From an uncultured Pseudophaeobacter sp. (GTDB taxonomy: Bacteria > Pseudomonadota > Alphaproteobacteria > Rhodobacterales > Rhodobacteraceae): a stretch of DNA of 40,630 nucleotides. The stretch spans positions 1-40,630 of the forward strand of contig CAJQNB010000063.1 of NCBI GenBank assembly GCA_905479575.1. Reading direction: 5' to 3'. Of this stretch, positions 1-9,918 are shown one piece after another. Each line of letters opens with the position of its first letter. Within the stretch, counting starts at the first letter, position 1. The translations under genes were made by a program, and so were the position numbers. The notes under the pieces are model-generated. The model saw nothing but the letters and a program-made list of their open reading frames with translations, was not told the origin of the DNA and did not search any database.

Positions 1-1562
<1,562 letters not shown>

Positions 1563-1622
1563 TTATTCTACGATCCGGCTAAAGCTTTCTGCATAGCCCG
1601 GCTGAGTTCAATGAAAATAGCC

Positions 1623-1655
1623 AAGCCCTGTGTCTCGTGACACAGGGCTTTTTTG
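1623..1655 (+). terminator. Rho-independent terminator of the fur/mur-eno unit
   Basis: A perfect 12-bp stem (AAGCCCTGTGTC at 1623-1634 pairs with GACACAGGGCTT at 1639-1650) closes a TCGT loop and runs into a T-rich tail. It lies 60 bases after the enolase stop and just beyond the 3' end of the convergent DUF2798 gene. The A residues at the 5' base of the stem are too few for strong termination in the reverse direction. Confidence 0.92.
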
Positions 1656-1666
1656 TTGAGAAAGCT

Positions 1667-1930
1667 TCACGAAACTCGCCGCAGGTACTGGTGCGTTATG
1701 GCCGACATTTTGAATGCCAGGGGGCCGACGGCTAAGGATAAAACAAAGGCGATAGGCATTGCGGTCATGAATCGGTTCATCCAGAGCCCTATCCATCCAG
1801 AGGTAAAGTGCATTGGAAAGGCCGTGAAAATTCCGGTCATAAGGAGCGCCATCATAAAGGCGATAAAGAACTGCGCCAGAACTATGACGGACTTGGATTG
1901 GGGAGGCTGGGGCGATTGAAGTTGGCTCAT
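1667..1930 (-). CDS. DUF2798 family small membrane protein
   Basis: An 87-residue protein with two predicted transmembrane helices, one around FIAFMMALLMTGIFTAF and one around AMPIAFVLSLAVGPLAF. The two-helix pattern with a WMNRF..A.PIAF linker matches the DUF2798 family, whose function is unknown. I chose the ATG at 1930 because AGGA lies about ten bases upstream. The in-frame ATG at 1939 has the same AGGA only one base away, which is too close. The gene stands alone, convergent with eno and separated from it by the terminator. Confidence 0.75.
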   Translation of the reverse strand: MSQLQSPQPPQSKSVIVLAQFFIAFMMALLMTGIFTAFPMHFTSGWIGLWMNRFMTAMPIAFVLSLAVGPLAFKMSAITHQYLRRVS

Positions 1931-1939
1931 GCTTGGCAT

Positions 1940-2221
1940 TCCTGTTTTCTGTATAAAGCGGGATGCAACGGGATGGCCTTGGCGCAGTTCCGCAGCACCC
2001 CGAAGAGGGAGCTGCTGCGGGTTTGGGCCTATGGCCCAACTAACTCTGACATTGTTGGCCCTGTATAGACCCTATCAATGCAAGGGCTGGGATAACCGAA
2101 CCAGCCACACGTTTTTCAGCCTGAGCTCGGTAACACTGGTCAAACGTCGGGGTCAACATACAATTCGTTTATGATTACAAGCACTTCCTGAAAGATTTTG
2201 CTCTGACAGATTTGCGCAGGG
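1940..2221. other. Intergenic spacer, no feature recognised
   Basis: These 282 bases lie between the start of the reverse-strand DUF2798 gene and the end of the reverse-strand acetyltransferase. It should contain the promoter of the DUF2798 gene on its left side. I see no RNA gene, no convincing hairpin terminator and no repeat in it. Confidence 0.4.
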
Positions 2222-2671
2222 TCATAAGACCTTGGTCATCAACATGTATCTGTCACGGGGCTGGAACCGGGTGCGCTGGTACAGTCTCTGGGCCTGCTCA
2301 TTCTCCCGGTCCACCTCCAGGTGCAACGCCTTGATCCCGGCCTGGGCCAGGGTCTTGGGCAGTTCGATCAGCACCTCAGAGGCGAGCCCCCGGCCGCGCA
2401 CCGGCGGGCGGATATAGATCTCATCGACAAAGCCATCCATGCCACCAAACTCCACCGACCAGCCAAAGGTGACTACGATATAGCCGATGGGGGCACGGGT
2501 GGGGCCGATGATATAAACCGCACCATAGGGGATGCCCTCCAGCAGCGGTTCAATCCCGGCACGGCGCTGTTCTGGGCTGGTGTCCAGGCCTTCTTCCACA
2601 TGGAAGGCCTCCACCATGGTGAGCAGCTTTTCCAGATGCTCAGGGCGGGCCAGATGCAGGGCGGCGCTCAC
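2222..2671 (-). CDS. GNAT family N-acetyltransferase
   Basis: A 149-residue single-domain GNAT enzyme expected to transfer an acetyl group from acetyl-CoA to an amine of unknown substrate. The acetyl-CoA binding motif A appears as RPPVRGRGLASEVL around residues 88-101. Motif B follows as LHLEVDRENEQAQRLYQRTRF, a typical C-terminal GNAT strand and helix with a conserved tyrosine. Its start overlaps the stop of the nucleoside hydrolase by four bases, so it is the last gene of a mazG - nucleoside hydrolase - GNAT run. The substrate cannot be told from sequence. Confidence 0.87.
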   Translation of the reverse strand: MSAALHLARPEHLEKLLTMVEAFHVEEGLDTSPEQRRAGIEPLLEGIPYGAVYIIGPTRAPIGYIVVTFGWSVEFGGMDGFVDEIYIRPPVRGRGLASEVLIELPKTLAQAGIKALHLEVDRENEQAQRLYQRTRFQPRDRYMLMTKVL

Positions 2672-3609
2672 AACCGGGCCAGACGGTCAGTGATGAGGGT
2701 AAAGAACCCTTCGGCGTCCAGATCACCGATGAACAGCGCATTGGGCGGGCGCGTGGTGACGCCCCACCAGTCGGCGACGGTCATACCAAGAGTGAGCTCT
2801 GACTGGGTTTCAATCTCGACGTTGATCTGGCGGCCTGAAAACAATTCGGGCTGGATCAGATAGGCAATCACGCAGGGGTCATGCAGCGGGCCACCGTCAG
2901 AGCCATATTTCTCCATGTCGAACCGCTCAAAGAAATCGAGCATTTCTGCAGTGAAAGACCCCGCACGATTACCCAGGGCCCGCAGCGCCTCAATACGGGG
3001 GCGGGTGGTCAGGGCCTTGTGGGTGACATCCAGTGGCATCATGGTGATTTGAATGCCGGATTTCAGCACAATGTCAGCAGCTTCCGGGTCGACATAGATG
3101 TTGAACTCAGCCGCGGGCGTGACATTGCCGACCTCAAAATAGGCGCCCCCCATCAGAACCACTTCTTGCACGCGCTCAATGATATCCGGCGCGGCCTGAA
3201 AGGCGGCGGCAATATTGCTGAGCGGTCCCAGCGGACAAAGCGTCACCGAGCCAGCCGGTTCACGTCGCAGGGTGTCGATGATGAATGCCACGCCATCCTG
3301 ATCCTGCAGCGGCAGTGTTGGTTCAAACAGTTCGGGGCCATCCAGCCCTGTTTTGCCATGCACCTCTTCGGCGGTGACCAGGGGGCGCGACAGCGGCGCC
3401 GCACGACCGGCAAAGACCGGGACATCGGTGCGGCCTGCGACCTCGCAGATGATGCGGGCATTTTTATGGGTCAGCGGCAGCGGCACATTGCCGGCAACGC
3501 AGGTAATGCCCAGCACATTAACGTCATCAGGGCTGGCCAGGGCCAGCAGCAGCGCGACGGCATCGTCCTGTCCGGGGTCGGTGTCGATTATTACTTTGCG
3601 GGCAGTCAT
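2668..3609 (-). CDS. Inosine/uridine-preferring nucleoside hydrolase
   Basis: A 313-residue enzyme of the IUNH family, which splits the N-glycosidic bond of nucleosides to give base and ribose for salvage. The calcium-binding N-terminal motif DTDPGQDDA is at residues 9-17, with the family pattern of clustered aspartates. The segment KTGLDGPEL and the C-terminal LHDPCVIAYL, which carries the active-site histidine and a metal-ligand aspartate, are also present. Length is typical. It lies 111 bases downstream of mazG on the same strand and overlaps the GNAT gene by four bases. Substrate preference (purine, pyrimidine or mixed) is not resolved. Confidence 0.93.
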   Translation of the reverse strand: MTARKVIIDTDPGQDDAVALLLALASPDDVNVLGITCVAGNVPLPLTHKNARIICEVAGRTDVPVFAGRAAPLSRPLVTAEEVHGKTGLDGPELFEPTLPLQDQDGVAFIIDTLRREPAGSVTLCPLGPLSNIAAAFQAAPDIIERVQEVVLMGGAYFEVGNVTPAAEFNIYVDPEAADIVLKSGIQITMMPLDVTHKALTTRPRIEALRALGNRAGSFTAEMLDFFERFDMEKYGSDGGPLHDPCVIAYLIQPELFSGRQINVEIETQSELTLGMTVADWWGVTTRPPNALFIGDLDAEGFFTLITDRLARL

Positions 3610-3720
3610 ATGCGGGGTCCTGTGGTAAAAGGTGAGCGTTGCAGTGGCGACTGGAAATGTCCAGCCGCGCGCTGGTGAGGCGCGCGGATTTTGATTGTTT
3701 TGGGAAAGATGACGCGGCGG

Positions 3721-4566
3721 TCAGTCTGACGTTCTCTCGTCAGCCTTTACGGCATCCCACAGCGCATCCATTTCCGCCAGGTCGCTGTCTTCGGGGCGTT
3801 TTCCCAGTAGGGCCAGTTTGGCCTCGACGCCTTCAAAGCGGCGGATGAATTTGGCATTGGCTTTGCGCAGGGCTGCTTCGGGCTCAACCCCCAGGTGGCG
3901 GCCAAGATTGGCCATGACAAACATCAGATCGCCAAATTCCTCTTCGACCTCCACCTGGCTCAACTCGGCGCGGGCCTCAGCCAGTTCGCCGCTTTCTTCG
4001 GCGATTTTGGCGATGACCTGGTCAACCGCGGGCCAGTCAAAACCAACGCGGGCGGCGCGCTTTTGCAACTTGTAGGCCCGCAGCAGGGCCGGCAGACCCA
4101 CGGCGACACCGTCCAAAGTGCCGGTTTCCTGCTTGCCTGCCCGTTCGGCCGCCTTGATGGCCTCCCAGTCGGCGGTTTGTTGGTCTGCGCTTTTGTCGCG
4201 GGTTTCATTGCCAAAGACATGCGGGTGCCGCGAAACCATTTTGTTGGACATGGTGGTGACCACATCCTGAAAGGTAAAATGCCCGGCCTCAGTAGCCATT
4301 TGGGCATGAAAGACGGATTGGAACAACAAATCGCCCAACTCGCCCTTCAGCTCATCCCAGGCCTGGCGCTCAATTGCGTCGGCGACCTCGTAGGCTTCCT
4401 CGATGGTATAGGGGGCGATGGAGGCAAAATCCTGCTCCAGATCCCAAGGGCAGCCGTGGCTGGGGTCGCGCAGGGCCTGCATGATTGCAAGCAGCCGCTC
4501 GATCCCAGCGGTTTTGTTTTGTATCAATGCCATGTCGAAAGGCGGTGGTGGCGGTGTTTCGGGCAT
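3721..4566 (-). CDS. mazG: Nucleoside triphosphate pyrophosphohydrolase MazG
   Basis: A 281-residue all-alpha pyrophosphatase that hydrolyses (d)NTPs to NMP and pyrophosphate, cleaning the nucleotide pool. Two MazG domains are seen. The first carries CPWDLEQ, then EEAYEVADAIE and ELGDLLFQSVFHAQMA. The second carries KIAEESGELAEA and EEFGDLMFVMANLGRHL, so the paired ExxE and ExxD metal motifs are intact. The frame stays open far upstream, but the protein-like sequence begins at the ATG at 4566, which has GAGAGG six bases before it. A second ATG at 4533 is possible. The gene is divergent from the M20 amidohydrolase, with 63 bases between starts. Confidence 0.95.
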   Translation of the reverse strand: MPETPPPPPFDMALIQNKTAGIERLLAIMQALRDPSHGCPWDLEQDFASIAPYTIEEAYEVADAIERQAWDELKGELGDLLFQSVFHAQMATEAGHFTFQDVVTTMSNKMVSRHPHVFGNETRDKSADQQTADWEAIKAAERAGKQETGTLDGVAVGLPALLRAYKLQKRAARVGFDWPAVDQVIAKIAEESGELAEARAELSQVEVEEEFGDLMFVMANLGRHLGVEPEAALRKANAKFIRRFEGVEAKLALLGKRPEDSDLAEMDALWDAVKADERTSD

Positions 4567-4629
4567 TGCAGCCTCTCTTGTTCCTGTGTCAGATGCATCA
4601 ATCCCGATCCTCGCACAGGAGTCCACCCC

Positions 4630-5805
4630 ATGGCCGTCGTGAACCGCATTGCTGATTTTGCCCCCGAGATGAAGACCTGGCGTCAGCATCTGCATCAGAT
4701 CCCCGAATTGGCGTTGGATCTGCCCAAGACAGCTGCCTATGTGGCGGAGCGTCTGCGCGAGATTGGCGTGGATGAGCTGCACGAAGGTATTGCCACCTCT
4801 GGCATGGTGGCCATCATCAATGGCCAGGGCAACACGGCGGGGCAGGGGCCGACAATTGGATTGCGCGCCGATATGGACGCGCTGCCCATCCCCGAAGAAA
4901 CCGGCGTTGACTATGCTTCGCAGCATGCGGGCAACATGCATGCCTGTGGCCATGACGGTCATACGACCATGCTGCTGGGGGCGGCCAAATATCTGGCGGA
5001 GACGCGCAACTTCTCTGGCCGGGTGGCGTTGATTTTTCAACCCGCCGAAGAGGCCATTGGCGGCGCCCGGATCATGGTCGAGGAAGGCATCATGGAGCGC
5101 TTTGATATTGGCGAAGTCTATGCCCTGCACAATGCGCCGGGATTGCCTGTGGGCAGCTTTGTGACCACGCCCGGTGCGTTGATGGCGGCCGTGGATACGT
5201 TTCACATTCATATTCAAGGCGTTGGTGGCCACGGGGCGATGCCGCATGAGACCCGCGATCCGGTGATGGCGGCCTGTGGCATTGCCCAGGCGCTGCAAAC
5301 CATCATCAGCCGCAACCATCACACGCTTGAGGATCTGGTGGTCTCGGTGACGCAAATTCATACCGGAACCGTGGACAATGTGATCCCGGATACCGCCTAT
5401 ATCAATGGCACGGTGCGCACTTTCAATCCGCAGGTGCAGGCCATGGTCATGCGCCGCATGGAGGAGATCGTTGCGGGGCAGGCGGCGAGCTATGGTGTGA
5501 CAGCTGAATTGAACTATGAGGTCGGATATCCGGCGACCATCAATGACGCCGCCAAGGCGGGGTTTGCAGCCGAGGTCGCGGGGGAGGTATCAGGGCCAGA
5601 AAACGTTGAGGCTGATGGCGGCCGTGAAATGGGCGCCGAGGATTTCTCATATATGCTGAACGCGCGTCCCGGTGCCTATCTTTTCCTGGGCCAGGGCGAA
5701 AGCGCAGGCCTGCATCACCCGAAGTACAATTTCAACGATGATATCGCCCCAATTGGGGCCTCCTTCTTTGCACGTGTGGTGGAGCGGGCGCAGCCTCTGG
5801 GATAG
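4630..5805 (+). CDS. M20 family amidohydrolase (HipO/N-acyl amino acid hydrolase type)
   Basis: A 391-residue cytoplasmic metallo-amidohydrolase of the M20D type, related to hippurate hydrolase and N-acyl-L-amino-acid amidohydrolases. The metal-binding motif HACGHDGHT, the FQPAEE segment with the catalytic and metal-ligand glutamates, the dimerisation-domain segment GGHGAMPHET and the C-terminal MGAEDFSYML are all present. The reading frame is open further upstream, but the real start is the ATG at 4630, which has AGGAG eight bases before it and begins the conserved N-terminus. It is divergent from mazG. The natural substrate is unknown. Confidence 0.92.
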   Translation: MAVVNRIADFAPEMKTWRQHLHQIPELALDLPKTAAYVAERLREIGVDELHEGIATSGMVAIINGQGNTAGQGPTIGLRADMDALPIPEETGVDYASQHAGNMHACGHDGHTTMLLGAAKYLAETRNFSGRVALIFQPAEEAIGGARIMVEEGIMERFDIGEVYALHNAPGLPVGSFVTTPGALMAAVDTFHIHIQGVGGHGAMPHETRDPVMAACGIAQALQTIISRNHHTLEDLVVSVTQIHTGTVDNVIPDTAYINGTVRTFNPQVQAMVMRRMEEIVAGQAASYGVTAELNYEVGYPATINDAAKAGFAAEVAGEVSGPENVEADGGREMGAEDFSYMLNARPGAYLFLGQGESAGLHHPKYNFNDDIAPIGASFFARVVERAQPLG

Positions 5806-5806
5806 G

Positions 5807-5846
5807 CGCAAAGCCGGTCCGTAGTTGGCTGGAGCCAGGCTTTGCG
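5807..5846. other. Nested stem-loop after the amidohydrolase gene
   Basis: A perfect 9-bp inverted repeat, CGCAAAGCC at 5807-5815 and GGCTTTGCG at 5838-5846, starts two bases after the amidohydrolase stop. The loop contains a smaller TGGC/GCCA hairpin. No T-run follows, so it is not a standard terminator. It could be an mRNA-stabilising 3' structure or a Rho-linked end. Confidence 0.5.
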
Positions 5847-5994
5847 GCGGTCGGAGCAGGTGCTGAGGTGACAGGAGCTCTAAAAATGGCTATCCCGGCT
5901 TTGCAATATGATCAAAATTGACCGTTCTGGTCTGGGCGTCTCGGTTTCACTTGCTTGGCGCCGCCGGGGCGGGAAATGCAAAGGGGGTGGGTAA

Positions 5995-6963
5995 ATGGCA
6001 CTGGAAGATGCAAAAACACAGGTCGATCAGGCCTTCACGCGCGAGGAGCTGACGGGGCTTAGCTTTGAAAATACCTTTGGCGGGGCGCTGTCTTTTGCGC
6101 GTCGTCGCTATAGCAAAGACCTGAGTGTTGCGGATATCGCGGTAACCGGTGTGCCCTTTGATCAGGCCGTCACCAATCGCCCGGGCACCCGTTTGGGGCC
6201 ACGGGCAATCCGCGAGGCGTCGGCATTGCAAAGCCCGGATGCCCCCTATGGCTGGGGCTATGATCCGCTGAGTGAACTGGCCATTGTCGACTATGGCGAT
6301 CTGGCCTTTGACTATGCGAATGTGGCGGCTTTCCCGGATACGCTGCGCAATCACATGCGCGGTATTCTTGCGAGCGATACCGCCTCAGTGACGCTGGGCG
6401 GAGATCACTACATCAGTTTTCCGATCCTCAAGGCCTATGCCGAGAAATACGGCCCTATCTCTCTATTGCAGTTTGATGCCCATACAGACACCTGGCCGGA
6501 TGATGATTTTACCCGCGTCGATCATGGCACCATGTTCTACAAGGCGGTGAAATCAGGCATCGTTGATCCGGCCACCTCGGTGCAGGTGGGCATCCGCACC
6601 ACCAATGAGGACAGTCTGGGGGTCAATATCATTGATGCGGCAACCGTGCATGAAATTGGCCCGGTTGAAACCGCGGCCCGGATCAAAACCATCCTCGGGG
6701 ATCGGCCCTGTTACCTCAGCTTTGATATCGACGGCTTGGACCCTGCCTATGCACCGGGCACTGGCACCCCTGTCTGGGGCGGTCTTACCTCTGCGCAGGC
6801 GGCTCGCATCTTGCGCGAGATCGCCGGGATCAATATCAAAGGCGGTGACGTGGTGGAGGTCTCGCCTCCGTTTGACACCACCGGGGCGACTGCAATTGCC
6901 GGGGCCCATGTTGCAATGGAAATTATCTGCCTCCTGGGCTGGAATATGAGAGAAAATGGCTGA
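5995..6963 (+). CDS. speB: Agmatinase (ureohydrolase family), SpeB-like
   Basis: A 322-residue arginase-superfamily enzyme predicted to hydrolyse agmatine to putrescine and urea. The binuclear manganese motifs are complete: GGDH (H138), DAHTD (161-165) and DIDGLDPAYAPG (D244, D246). The segments DHGTMFYKA and VQVGIRT resemble E. coli SpeB as I recall it, which favours agmatine as substrate. The ATG at 5995 is preceded by a G-rich ribosome site (AAGGGGGTGGG). Its 3' end overlaps the next ureohydrolase gene by eight bases, so they form an operon. The upstream 189-base spacer holds a stem-loop but no riboswitch that I recognise. Assignment within the family is inference. Confidence 0.9.
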   Translation: MALEDAKTQVDQAFTREELTGLSFENTFGGALSFARRRYSKDLSVADIAVTGVPFDQAVTNRPGTRLGPRAIREASALQSPDAPYGWGYDPLSELAIVDYGDLAFDYANVAAFPDTLRNHMRGILASDTASVTLGGDHYISFPILKAYAEKYGPISLLQFDAHTDTWPDDDFTRVDHGTMFYKAVKSGIVDPATSVQVGIRTTNEDSLGVNIIDAATVHEIGPVETAARIKTILGDRPCYLSFDIDGLDPAYAPGTGTPVWGGLTSAQAARILREIAGINIKGGDVVEVSPPFDTTGATAIAGAHVAMEIICLLGWNMRENG

Positions 6964-7903
6964 GTTTAATCAACCGATTAGTGGCAATGATCTGGCGCGG
7001 TTTTCCGGGCCAAGCACCTTTATGCGCCTGCCGCAGGCGACCTCGCTCGAAGGTCTGGACGTGGCCTTTCTGGGGGTGCCGATGGATATCGGAACCTCCT
7101 GGCGGTCCGGCACCCGTTTTGGCCCCAAACAAATTCGCAGCGAGAGCGCCATGCTGCGTCCCTATAACATGGCCACAGGAGCGGCACCCTTTGACAGCCT
7201 GAATGCGGGGGACATTGGCGATCTGGCGATCAATACCTTTTCTCTGAAAGAATCCCTGCGCATCATCGAGGAAAGCTATCAGGCGATCCTGTCGGGCAGT
7301 GTGATTCCGATGGCGATGGGCGGCGATCATTCGATTACCCTGCCAATTCTGCGGGCGATTGCCGCCAAATATGGTCCTGTCGCGCTGGTCCATGTGGATG
7401 CCCATGCGGATGTGAATGATGATATGTTTGGCGAACGCGAAACCCACGGCACGGTGTTTCGTCGTGCCTATGAGGAAGGCTTGATCGTCGCAGATAAGAC
7501 CTACCAGATTGGCATTCGTGGCACCGGCTACGGCGCGAATGACTTCACCGAGGCACAGGGCTGGGGCTTTCAACAGTTTCCCGCCCAGGAGCTCTGGGGG
7601 CGGCAACTGCACAATATGGGCGCTGAGATCCGCCGCGATATTGGCGCCCGCCCGGTTTATATCACCTATGACATCGACAGTCTGGACCCAGCCTATGCGC
7701 CTGGCACCGGCACACCGGAAATTGGCGGCTTGACCACTCCGCAGGCGCTGGAGTTGATCCGCGCCATGAAGGGGTTGAACATCGTGGGCTGTGATCTGGT
7801 GGAGGTTTCGCCGCCCTATGACACCTCAGGCAATACAGCCCTGACTGCGGCTAATTTGCTTTACGAGATGATGTGCGTTCTTCCAGGGGTCAAGTCGCGC
7901 TAA
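6956..7903 (+). CDS. gbuA: Ureohydrolase, guanidinobutyrase (GbuA)-like
   Basis: A 315-residue arginase-superfamily enzyme in tandem with the SpeB-like gene. Metal motifs are intact: GGDHS (H125), DAHAD (148-152) and DIDSLDPAYAPG (D239, D241). The region NDDMFGERETHGTVFRRA, with QIGIRGTGYGANDF after it, and the C-terminus ending MMCVLPGVKSR resemble Pseudomonas guanidinobutyrase GbuA more than SpeB, from memory of those sequences. That would mean hydrolysis of 4-guanidinobutyrate to GABA and urea. Agmatinase or another guanidino-acid hydrolase remains possible. Translation is probably coupled to the upstream gene through the eight-base overlap. Confidence 0.85.
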   Translation: MAEFNQPISGNDLARFSGPSTFMRLPQATSLEGLDVAFLGVPMDIGTSWRSGTRFGPKQIRSESAMLRPYNMATGAAPFDSLNAGDIGDLAINTFSLKESLRIIEESYQAILSGSVIPMAMGGDHSITLPILRAIAAKYGPVALVHVDAHADVNDDMFGERETHGTVFRRAYEEGLIVADKTYQIGIRGTGYGANDFTEAQGWGFQQFPAQELWGRQLHNMGAEIRRDIGARPVYITYDIDSLDPAYAPGTGTPEIGGLTTPQALELIRAMKGLNIVGCDLVEVSPPYDTSGNTALTAANLLYEMMCVLPGVKSR

Positions 7904-7962
7904 GCTCTTCTCTGACGATCTCTCACTTTGGGGGTAGGCGCAAAGAAGAGGGCGGGGCGACC

Positions 7963-8385
7963 ATGGGAAAGATAATGATGTTGATTTGGATTGTGCTGGC
8001 AGCTGCCGTGGTGGTTGTCGGCTTTATCCGATTGGCACCGGTTGATCCCTTTGATTGGAACACCCAGCCGGAACTGTCAGAGGACAAGGAGTTTCGGGGC
8101 GGCGTTTTTAAGGTTGTGCGCACCGGGCCTGAGGGCCTGCACGACTTTGACCGCATCGCCAGCGCAGCCCCGCGGACAAAACTTTTGACAGGATCTGTCG
8201 AAGAAGGGATGGCCACCTATGTGACCCGCACCAAGGTCATTGGATTTCCCGATTACACCACCGCCCGTCAGGACGGTGATTTGCTAAAGGTCTACGCGCG
8301 CTTGCGGTTTGGTCGCTCTGACCTTGGTGCTAACAAGTCACGCATTGATGGCTGGTTATCGCTGATGCCCAGACCCCAGGACTAG
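7963..8385 (+). CDS. DUF1499 family protein, membrane-anchored
   Basis: A 140-residue protein with an N-terminal transmembrane or signal-anchor segment (MMLIWIVLAAAVVVVGFI) and a periplasmic-facing DUF1499-like domain. Supporting segments are ATYVTRTKVIGFPDYTTAR and LKVYARLRFGRSDLGANKSRIDGWL, both typical of the family. Function is unknown. I chose the ATG at 7963 because the residues upstream in the frame do not look like protein and GAAGAGGGCGGGG precedes this start. It follows the guanidinobutyrase-like gene by about 60 bases on the same strand and may be part of that operon. Confidence 0.82.
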   Translation: MGKIMMLIWIVLAAAVVVVGFIRLAPVDPFDWNTQPELSEDKEFRGGVFKVVRTGPEGLHDFDRIASAAPRTKLLTGSVEEGMATYVTRTKVIGFPDYTTARQDGDLLKVYARLRFGRSDLGANKSRIDGWLSLMPRPQD

Positions 8386-8451
8386 CCCACAACGACAGCG
8401 AGGCCAGGGGCCATCCACACGATCATAGTGGGGCATGTCGCAAGTGCTAGA

Positions 8452-8772
8452 TCAGAGATCAGGCAGCTGGGCCTGTGCCAGGGAATAGGACGTCGGCAAA
8501 GGCCTTTGCTGGTCAGGCTGCTGTAGTTTGGCTGACAGGCAATTGGCCTGCACTTCCCGCCACATCGGCACGTTGAGCGACATTTGGCATTGGGCCAGAA
8601 ACTGCCGCCCATCGACATCCAGGCAGCGCATTTCACCCAGATCGACCCGCGCGCCGCTTTTGTCGGTGCAATAACAGTCGATCACCTTGCCGCCGGGACC
8701 AACCACATCTGCCAGTCCCGGGCTTGCCGCCAGGATTAGTGCGAATGTGATAAGGGCTCTGGCATGTTGCAT
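8452..8772 (-). CDS. Small exported protein of unknown function
   Basis: A 106-residue protein with a clear signal peptide (MQHARALITFALILAASPGLA) and a short mature part with five cysteines in a C-x-C ... C ... C ... C pattern (IDCYCTDK, MRCLDV, AQCQMS, ANCLSA). Paired cysteines suggest a disulfide-stabilised periplasmic protein. I do not recognise the family. It is convergent with the DUF1499 gene and divergent from prfA, 73 bases away. A possible reverse-strand -10 element, TATGCT, lies just before the start. Confidence 0.65.
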   Translation of the reverse strand: MQHARALITFALILAASPGLADVVGPGGKVIDCYCTDKSGARVDLGEMRCLDVDGRQFLAQCQMSLNVPMWREVQANCLSAKLQQPDQQRPLPTSYSLAQAQLPDL

Positions 8773-8845
8773 GTAGCTAGCATATCACAGAAACAACAGG
8801 CTGCCAAAGCGGCAGCACAGCACCCCGAATGAGAATGAGGCACGG

Positions 8846-9901
8846 ATGATCCCCGAAGAGCGGCTAGAGCAGATCCTGCAACGGTTTCAGTATCTTGAAG
8901 CCGCAATGGCAGAGGGTGTCAGCGGTGCTGAGATCGCAGATCTGGCGCGTGAGTATTCCGAGATCAAACCGGTTGCAGAACAAATTACCGCCTATCGCCA
9001 GCTGCTGACAGATCTGGATGATGCTGAGGCCATGCTGTCAGACCCGGATATGAAGGAGCTGGCGGAGGATGAAATCCCCCAGCTCAAGGCGGCTCTGCCC
9101 GTTGCGGAGGAGGCCTTGCAACTGGCGCTCCTGCCCAAAGATGCCGCAGATGCGCGCCCTGCGATGCTGGAGATCCGTCCCGGCACCGGCGGCGATGAGG
9201 CGGCGCTTTTTGCGGGCGACCTGCTGCGCATGTATCAGCGCTATGCCGAGGCGCGCGGCTGGAAGTTCGAGATCATTGAAGAACAGGCCACCGAGCTGGG
9301 CGGCATCAAAGAGGTCGTGGCGCATATCAAGGGCGAAAACGTCTTTGCGCGGATGAAATATGAAAGCGGCGTGCACCGGGTGCAACGTGTCCCAGTGACC
9401 GAAAGCGGTGGCCGTATCCACACCTCTGCGGCGACGGTGGCAGTGCTGCCGGAAGCGCAGGAGGTCGATGTGCAGATCGACCCAGGCGATATCCGCATTG
9501 ATACCATGCGGGCCTCTGGTGCCGGTGGGCAGCACGTTAACACCACCGATTCCGCCGTGCGCATTACCCATATTCCCACCGGGGTCATGGTGGTCAGCGC
9601 CGAAAAATCGCAGCACCGAAACCGCGAGATTGCCATGCAGGTGCTGCGGGCGCGGCTTTATGATCTGGAACGTCAGCGCATAGATGGCGAACGCTCTGCG
9701 GATCGGGCCAGCCAGGTAGGGTCGGGGGATCGCTCGGAACGGATCCGCACCTATAATTTCCCACAGGGGCGCATGTCTGACCATCGTATCAACCTGACGC
9801 TTTATAAGCTGGATCAGATCCTGCAGGGGGATTTGGATGAAATCATCGACGCGCTTACCGCTGATAATCAGGCGCGTCTATTGGCTGAAATGGGACAGTG
9901 A
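8846..9901 (+). CDS. prfA: Peptide chain release factor 1
   Basis: A 351-residue class I release factor that reads UAA and UAG stop codons and triggers peptidyl-tRNA hydrolysis on the ribosome. The codon-recognition tripeptide PVT is at residues 183-185 ([11 protein letters not shown]), as expected for RF1 rather than RF2. The catalytic GGQ motif is at 227-229. Length is close to the usual 355-360. The gene directly precedes prmC, whose product methylates the GGQ glutamine, a classic bacterial pairing. Confidence 0.98.
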   Translation: MIPEERLEQILQRFQYLEAAMAEGVSGAEIADLAREYSEIKPVAEQITAYRQLLTDLDDAEAMLSDPDMKELAEDEIPQLKAALPVAEEALQLALLPKDAADARPAMLEIRPGTGGDEAALFAGDLLRMYQRYAEARGWKFEIIEEQATELGGIKEVVAHIKGENVFARMKYESGVHRVQRVPVTESGGRIHTSAATVAVLPEAQEVDVQIDPGDIRIDTMRASGAGGQHVNTTDSAVRITHIPTGVMVVSAEKSQHRNREIAMQVLRARLYDLERQRIDGERSADRASQVGSGDRSERIRTYNFPQGRMSDHRINLTLYKLDQILQGDLDEIIDALTADNQARLLAEMGQ

Positions 9902-9918
9902 ATGAACAGGCCAGTTCA

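Noticed and set aside
2881..3678. Open frame of 265 codons on the forward strand
   Set aside because: It is antisense to the nucleoside hydrolase, whose motifs are clear; the frame's protein has no recognisable pattern and is a by-product of GC-rich codons.
4567..5361. Upstream extension of the mazG reading frame
   Set aside because: The extra 265 residues are antisense to the M20 amidohydrolase and do not resemble MazG; the ATG at 4566 has a ribosome site.
5806..5994. Possible guanidine riboswitch before the ureohydrolase genes
   Set aside because: The context is tempting, but I could not find the conserved motifs of the known guanidine aptamers; only a generic nested hairpin is present.
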